A stretch of 64,000 nucleotides of DNA, from positions 1 to 64,000 of the forward strand of contig JAXLTI010000012.1 in assembly GCA_046330135.1 (NCBI GenBank). The letters are read 5' to 3'. Shown here piece after piece: positions 60,009 through 64,000 of this stretch. The translations under genes were made by a program, and so were the position numbers. This stretch comes from CAYYFX01 sp046330135. Its GTDB lineage: Bacteria > ARS69. A model generated the notes under the pieces. It made no database searches, was not told the origin of the DNA, and worked only from the letters and a program-made list of their open reading frames with translations. How positions within the stretch are numbered: the stretch's first letter is position 1; each line of letters begins with the position of its first letter.

Positions 60009-60060
60009 GCGAAGCTCGACCTCCGGTCCGTCGTGGACGGACCGGTATCGGTCGGTCAGG

Positions 60061-61227
<1,167 letters not shown>

Positions 61228-61241
61228 GGGGACGTCCTCCG

Positions 61242-62642
61242 TCAGTGCGCCGCGCCAGTACCGGTGAGTTGCTTCACGAGATCGCCGATGACCGCCTTCG
61301 CGTCGCCGAAGATCATGTACGTGTGGTCCGAGGAGTACAGCTCGTTGTCGATCCCCGCGAACCCTGGGTTCATCGTGCGCTTGATCGCGAAGCAGGTCTT
61401 GGCCCGGTCGGCGTCGATGATGGGCATCCCGAAGATCGGGCTGCTCTTGTCGTGCCGGGCGGCCGGGTTCACGACGTCATTCGCGCCGATCACCAGGGCC
61501 ACGTCGGCCTGCCCCATCTCGGGGTTGATGTCGTCCATCTCGACGAGCTTCTCGTAGGGGATCTCCGCCTCGGCGAGCAGTACGTTCATGTGGCCCGGCA
61601 TGCGGCCGGCCACCGGATGGATCGCGAACTTCACGTCGACGCCGCGCTTGGTCAGCTGGTCGTACAGCTCGCGCACGCGATGCTGCGCCTGCGCCACCGC
61701 CATTCCGTAGCCCGGGATGACGACGACCGTCTGGGCCTGCTCCATCACGAGCGCGGCGCCTTCCGACGTTTCGCTCTTCACGGCCTTGGCCTCGCCGCCG
61801 GCCTTCGACTGCACCTGCCCGAACGCACCGAAGAGCACGTTCGTGAAGGACCGGTTCATGGCGTTGCACATGATGATGGAGAGGATGAGACCCGAGGATC
61901 CGTCGAGAGCTCCCGCCGTGATCAGCAGCTTGTTGCCGAGGACGAAGCCCATCGCGACCGCCGACAACCCCGCGTACGAGTTGAGGAGGGAGATGACGGT
62001 GGGCATGTCCGCGCCGCCGATCGGGATGATCAGGAGCACGCCGAAGAGCAGGGCGAGCCCGATGATGGCGGGGAAGAGGGACACGTGCGACATCGGCTGC
62101 ACGATGAGCAGGATGCCGCAGAGCACCGCGATCGCGAGGAGCGACAGGTTGCTCTGGTTCTGGAACTTGTACGTCACCGGCCGCTGCGGGATCCACTTGA
62201 CCTCCTGGAGCTTGCCGGCCGCCATGAGGCTTCCGGTCAAGGTCAGGAAGCCGAGGATCACTTCGGCGATGATCGCGGTCATGCGGAAGGTGGTCAGCTC
62301 CGCTCCGCCGCCCCTCACGCCGAGGTAGTACTCGGCCGCGCCCACGAGCCCGGCGGCGGCGCCGCCGAAGGCGTGCGAAAGGGCGGTTCGCTGGGGGACC
62401 GCCGTGAGCGGGACCAGGGAGAGCGGGATGCCCACGAGGAAGGCGAGCACGACCGCTCCGGCCATCCACTGCCAGTTGCCGAATCCGGCCTGGGCCAGGG
62501 TTCCGAGGACGGCCAGGACCATCGCGGCGACGCCGGCGCGCACGGCGCGGCGAGCCGTCTTGGGATGGTTCATCCAGTACAGGGCAAAGATGAACAGCGC
62601 GGTGGAGACCAGGTACACGAGTTGGACGATGTTCGCTTTCAT
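61242..62642 (-). CDS. pntB: NAD(P) transhydrogenase subunit beta
   Basis: A 466-aa subunit. The N-terminal half holds the membrane dII helices (LVYLVSTALFIFALYWMNHP, GGADMPTVISLLNSYAGLSA). The C-terminal dIII binds NADP(H) with VVVIPGYGMAVAQAQHRV, FAIHPVAGRMPGHMNVLLAEA and the MIFGDAKAVIGDL end. Full length. ATG overlaps the stop of pntA2 (ATGA). Confidence 0.95.
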   Translation of the reverse strand: MKANIVQLVYLVSTALFIFALYWMNHPKTARRAVRAGVAAMVLAVLGTLAQAGFGNWQWMAGAVVLAFLVGIPLSLVPLTAVPQRTALSHAFGGAAAGLVGAAEYYLGVRGGGAELTTFRMTAIIAEVILGFLTLTGSLMAAGKLQEVKWIPQRPVTYKFQNQSNLSLLAIAVLCGILLIVQPMSHVSLFPAIIGLALLFGVLLIIPIGGADMPTVISLLNSYAGLSAVAMGFVLGNKLLITAGALDGSSGLILSIIMCNAMNRSFTNVLFGAFGQVQSKAGGEAKAVKSETSEGAALVMEQAQTVVVIPGYGMAVAQAQHRVRELYDQLTKRGVDVKFAIHPVAGRMPGHMNVLLAEAEIPYEKLVEMDDINPEMGQADVALVIGANDVVNPAARHDKSSPIFGMPIIDADRAKTCFAIKRTMNPGFAGIDNELYSSDHTYMIFGDAKAVIGDLVKQLTGTGAAH

Positions 62643-63049
62643 GGCTTCTGCGGCTCCCGCTGCTTGAACATCTTCAGCATTCGATCCGTGATGAGGAAGC
62701 CGCTGACGATGTTCGTCATCGACGCGAAGAGCGCGACCGCACCGATCATCGTGATGTACTTGGGGTGCTCGGGGTTCGAGACGACGATGATGGAACCGAC
62801 GACCGCGATCGCGGAGATCGCGTTCGTGATCGACATCAGCGGCGTGTGCAGGAGCCGCGAGACACGAGTGATCACGCCGAGACCGATGAAGGTCGCCAGC
62901 ATGAACACGAAGAGCTGGCTCGGGAAGCTCTCACCGACGTGAGTCGGCAAGACGTCCGCCGGAGGCGCGGACGGATCCTGCGCCAGCAGGGGGTGCGCGA
63001 TTCCGAGCAGGATCGCGCCGACGAGAACGCTTACGGGTCGAAGCCTCAT
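62639..63049 (-). CDS. pntAB: NAD(P) transhydrogenase subunit alpha, membrane part (PntA2)
   Basis: 136 aa. After an N-terminal hydrophobic segment with signal-peptide character (VSVLVGAILLGIAHPLLAQ) come the three dII helices of alpha: LFVFMLATFIGLGVITRVSR, SITNAISAIAVVGSIIVVSN and ITMIGAVALFASMTNIVSGF. It is first in the pntA2-pntB-pntA1-yigZ operon, unlike the usual pntA1-pntA2-pntB order. The N-terminal extension is longer than in typical PntA2. Confidence 0.9.
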   Translation of the reverse strand: MRLRPVSVLVGAILLGIAHPLLAQDPSAPPADVLPTHVGESFPSQLFVFMLATFIGLGVITRVSRLLHTPLMSITNAISAIAVVGSIIVVSNPEHPKYITMIGAVALFASMTNIVSGFLITDRMLKMFKQREPQKP

Positions 63050-63133
63050 GTCTGGGAGACTCCTCTCCAGGTCGTTGAGAAAGGCGCACCGGCTTGGTGA
63101 CGCCTCTTGCGAGGGCAAGCCTGGCAGCCACCC

Positions 63134-63162
63134 AAGATATGGGCCCGGGCGGGCGTCGACCA
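63134..63162 (-). promoter_or_regulatory. Predicted promoter of the pnt operon
   Basis: Minus strand: TGGTCG (63162-63157), 17-nt spacer, TATCTT (63139-63134), about 85 nt before the pntA2 ATG. Confidence 0.45.
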
Positions 63163-63342
63163 CGGGATGGAAGCGTCGGGGGGAGGCGCACTTGCGGCGC
63201 CGGTGCCCGTCCGGGGCCCGGACCTGGCCGGGAGGGCGGCTCGGCCGTAGCCTCCCGGGGCCGGGACGCCCAGCCGACCCCCGCCCGTGCACGCGCGGCG
63301 CAGGGCCCCCGGGGCGGACCCGCGGCACGGGGGAGGCCGAGC

Positions 63343-63873
63343 ATGAGCCGCATCTTCATCGACTCGACCGACATCACGAAGCTCGAGGTCGACGCGATCG
63401 TCAACGCGGCGAACACGACCCTGCTGGGCGGCGGAGGCGTCGACGGCGCGATCCACCGCGCCGCGGGACCGGGCCTCCTGGAAGAGTGTCGCTCGCTCGG
63501 CGGCTGCGCGACGGGCGAGGCCGTGATCACCCGGGGCTACGCGCTGCCGGCCCGCTGGGTCATCCACGCCGTCGGTCCGGTGTGGCACGGCGGACGGCAC
63601 GGCGAGGCGGAGCTGCTCGCATCGTGCTACCGGAAGTCCTTGGACCTGGCGCTCGAGCGGGGGGCGCGGACGATCGCGTTTCCGGCGATCAGCTGCGGCG
63701 CGTACCGCTTCCCCCTCGACGCGGCCGCGGAGATCGCCGTGAGGGAGGTCGCGACGTTCCTGGAGGAGCACGCCTCGATCGAGCGCGTGACGCTCGTCTG
63801 CTTCGAGCCGAGCGTGCGGTCGGCGTACGAGAGGGCGCTCAGCTTCCGCTCAGCGCGCGGCGACCGCGCCTGA
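63343..63873 (+). CDS. Macrodomain protein (O-acetyl-ADP-ribose deacetylase-like)
   Basis: A 176-aa single macrodomain of the YmdB/MacroD type, hydrolysing O-acetyl-ADP-ribose or mono-ADP-ribosyl groups. Signatures: VDAIVNAANTTLLGGGGVDGAIHRAAG, positions ~17-43 (NAAN and GGGGVDGAIH are the ADP-ribose and catalytic loops), GEAVITRGYALPA, WVIHAVGPVWHGG and AFPAISCGAYRFP. ATG 63343 has GGGAGG upstream. The 3' end overlaps the convergent amidotransferase gene by 24 nt. Confidence 0.93.
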   Translation: MSRIFIDSTDITKLEVDAIVNAANTTLLGGGGVDGAIHRAAGPGLLEECRSLGGCATGEAVITRGYALPARWVIHAVGPVWHGGRHGEAELLASCYRKSLDLALERGARTIAFPAISCGAYRFPLDAAAEIAVREVATFLEEHASIERVTLVCFEPSVRSAYERALSFRSARGDRA

Positions 63874-64000
63874 CCGGCGGCGCGCGGCGTCCACGAGCGC
63901 CGCGAACAGCTTGCGGGAAGCTTCGTCGTCGCCGAGCTCGGGGTGCCACTGCACGCCGAGGAGGAACCGCTCGCTCGTCCCCTCGAACGCCTCGACCACG
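63850..64000 (-). CDS. Class I glutamine amidotransferase-like protein (C-terminal fragment, runs off window)
   Basis: Only the last 49 residues are inside the window. They contain FLLGVQWHPELGDDE, the His-Glu dyad of class I amidotransferases, in the form seen in gamma-glutamyl-GABA hydrolase (PuuD) type peptidase C26 proteins. A basic C-terminal helix follows. The remainder, including the Cys nucleophile, lies beyond 64000. Putative PuuD-like; other GATases are possible. Confidence 0.75.
   Translation of the reverse strand, partial: VVEAFEGTSERFLLGVQWHPELGDDEASRKLFAALVDAARRRSGAVAAR

Overview
The window is 64 kb of very GC-rich, gene-dense bacterial chromosome with no phage, plasmid, IS or CRISPR content. 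The organism is diderm. It carries the ADP-heptose (LPS core) genes rfaE1/rfaE2, a complete tolQ-tolR-tolA-tolB-pal cluster and OmpA-like and LysM lipoproteins. Two large secreted proteins (an M6 peptidase and an FG-GAP protein) end in a FlgD-Ig-like C-terminal domain typical of the FCB group and its candidate phyla. My best guess is an uncultured FCB-type lineage such as Candidatus Eisenbacteria. That placement is inferred from protein style, not from a marker-gene tree.

Layout. 0.1-4 kb (minus): GH57 glycosidase with a DUF3467 protein, then an M6 metalloprotease. 4.3-8.4 kb (plus): rfaE1-rfaE2-sucC-sucD-ndk with ATGA stop/start overlaps. 8.4-16.5 kb (plus): the classic DUF177-rpmF-plsX-fabH-fabD-fabG-acpP-fabF-rnc lipid/RNA cluster, ending in an RNase III with a tail of about 410 residues. 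16.8-21.1 kb: a 1328-aa PAS/receiver-like/triple-GAF protein coupled to a stand-alone histidine-kinase dimerisation domain. 21.2-24.8 kb: gap-pgk-tpiA-secG-tRNA-Leu(GAG). 24.9-26.9 kb (minus): aminotransferase and hexapeptide acyltransferase. 27.2-28.4 kb: rocD. 29.1-36.4 kb (minus): EamA transporter, DUF2203, 2-oxoacid:ferredoxin oxidoreductase (korAB), DHH phosphoesterase, PTS enzyme I-like protein. 36.6-41.8 kb (plus): PduO-type adenosyltransferase and the Tol-Pal cluster, closed by a coiled-coil/LysM lipoprotein. 41.8-44.8 kb (minus): Yip1-like membrane protein, two tiny paralogous secreted peptides and a MocR-type regulator lacking its PLP lysine. 45-50.5 kb (plus): glnA, pruA, a hypothetical gene and an ALDH7-type dehydrogenase. 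50.7-56.2 kb: fumC (minus), sulfotransferase, GT-C/TPR membrane protein and PP-loop tRNA thiolase-like protein. 56.3-58.9 kb: FG-GAP protein. 59.5-63 kb (minus): yigZ and pntA1/pntB/pntA2. 63.3-64 kb: macrodomain protein and a truncated class I glutamine amidotransferase.

Metabolically, korAB, sucCD and fumC give TCA-type steps and gap/pgk/tpiA the glycolytic trunk. rocD, pruA and the ALDH7 enzyme point to amino-acid catabolism to glutamate, balanced by glnA. PntAB supplies NADPH for the fatty-acid cluster.

The most unusual signals are non-genic. A repeat family of about 550-690 bp occupies both long gaps between convergent gene ends (28.4-29.1 kb and 58.9-59.45 kb), and its tail also appears at the extreme left edge of the window. 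It contains long hairpins whose arms differ between copies with compensating base changes, and a 41-bp tandem tail abutting the stop codon of the minus-strand gene each time. The paired small peptides beside the Yip1-like protein, the kinase-like module without an ATPase domain, the degenerate MocR and the LysM protein in the CpoB slot are the other candidates for undescribed biology. A recurrent sigma70-like motif (TTGnCg/a, 17-18 nt, TAnnnT) sits upstream of many transcription units.
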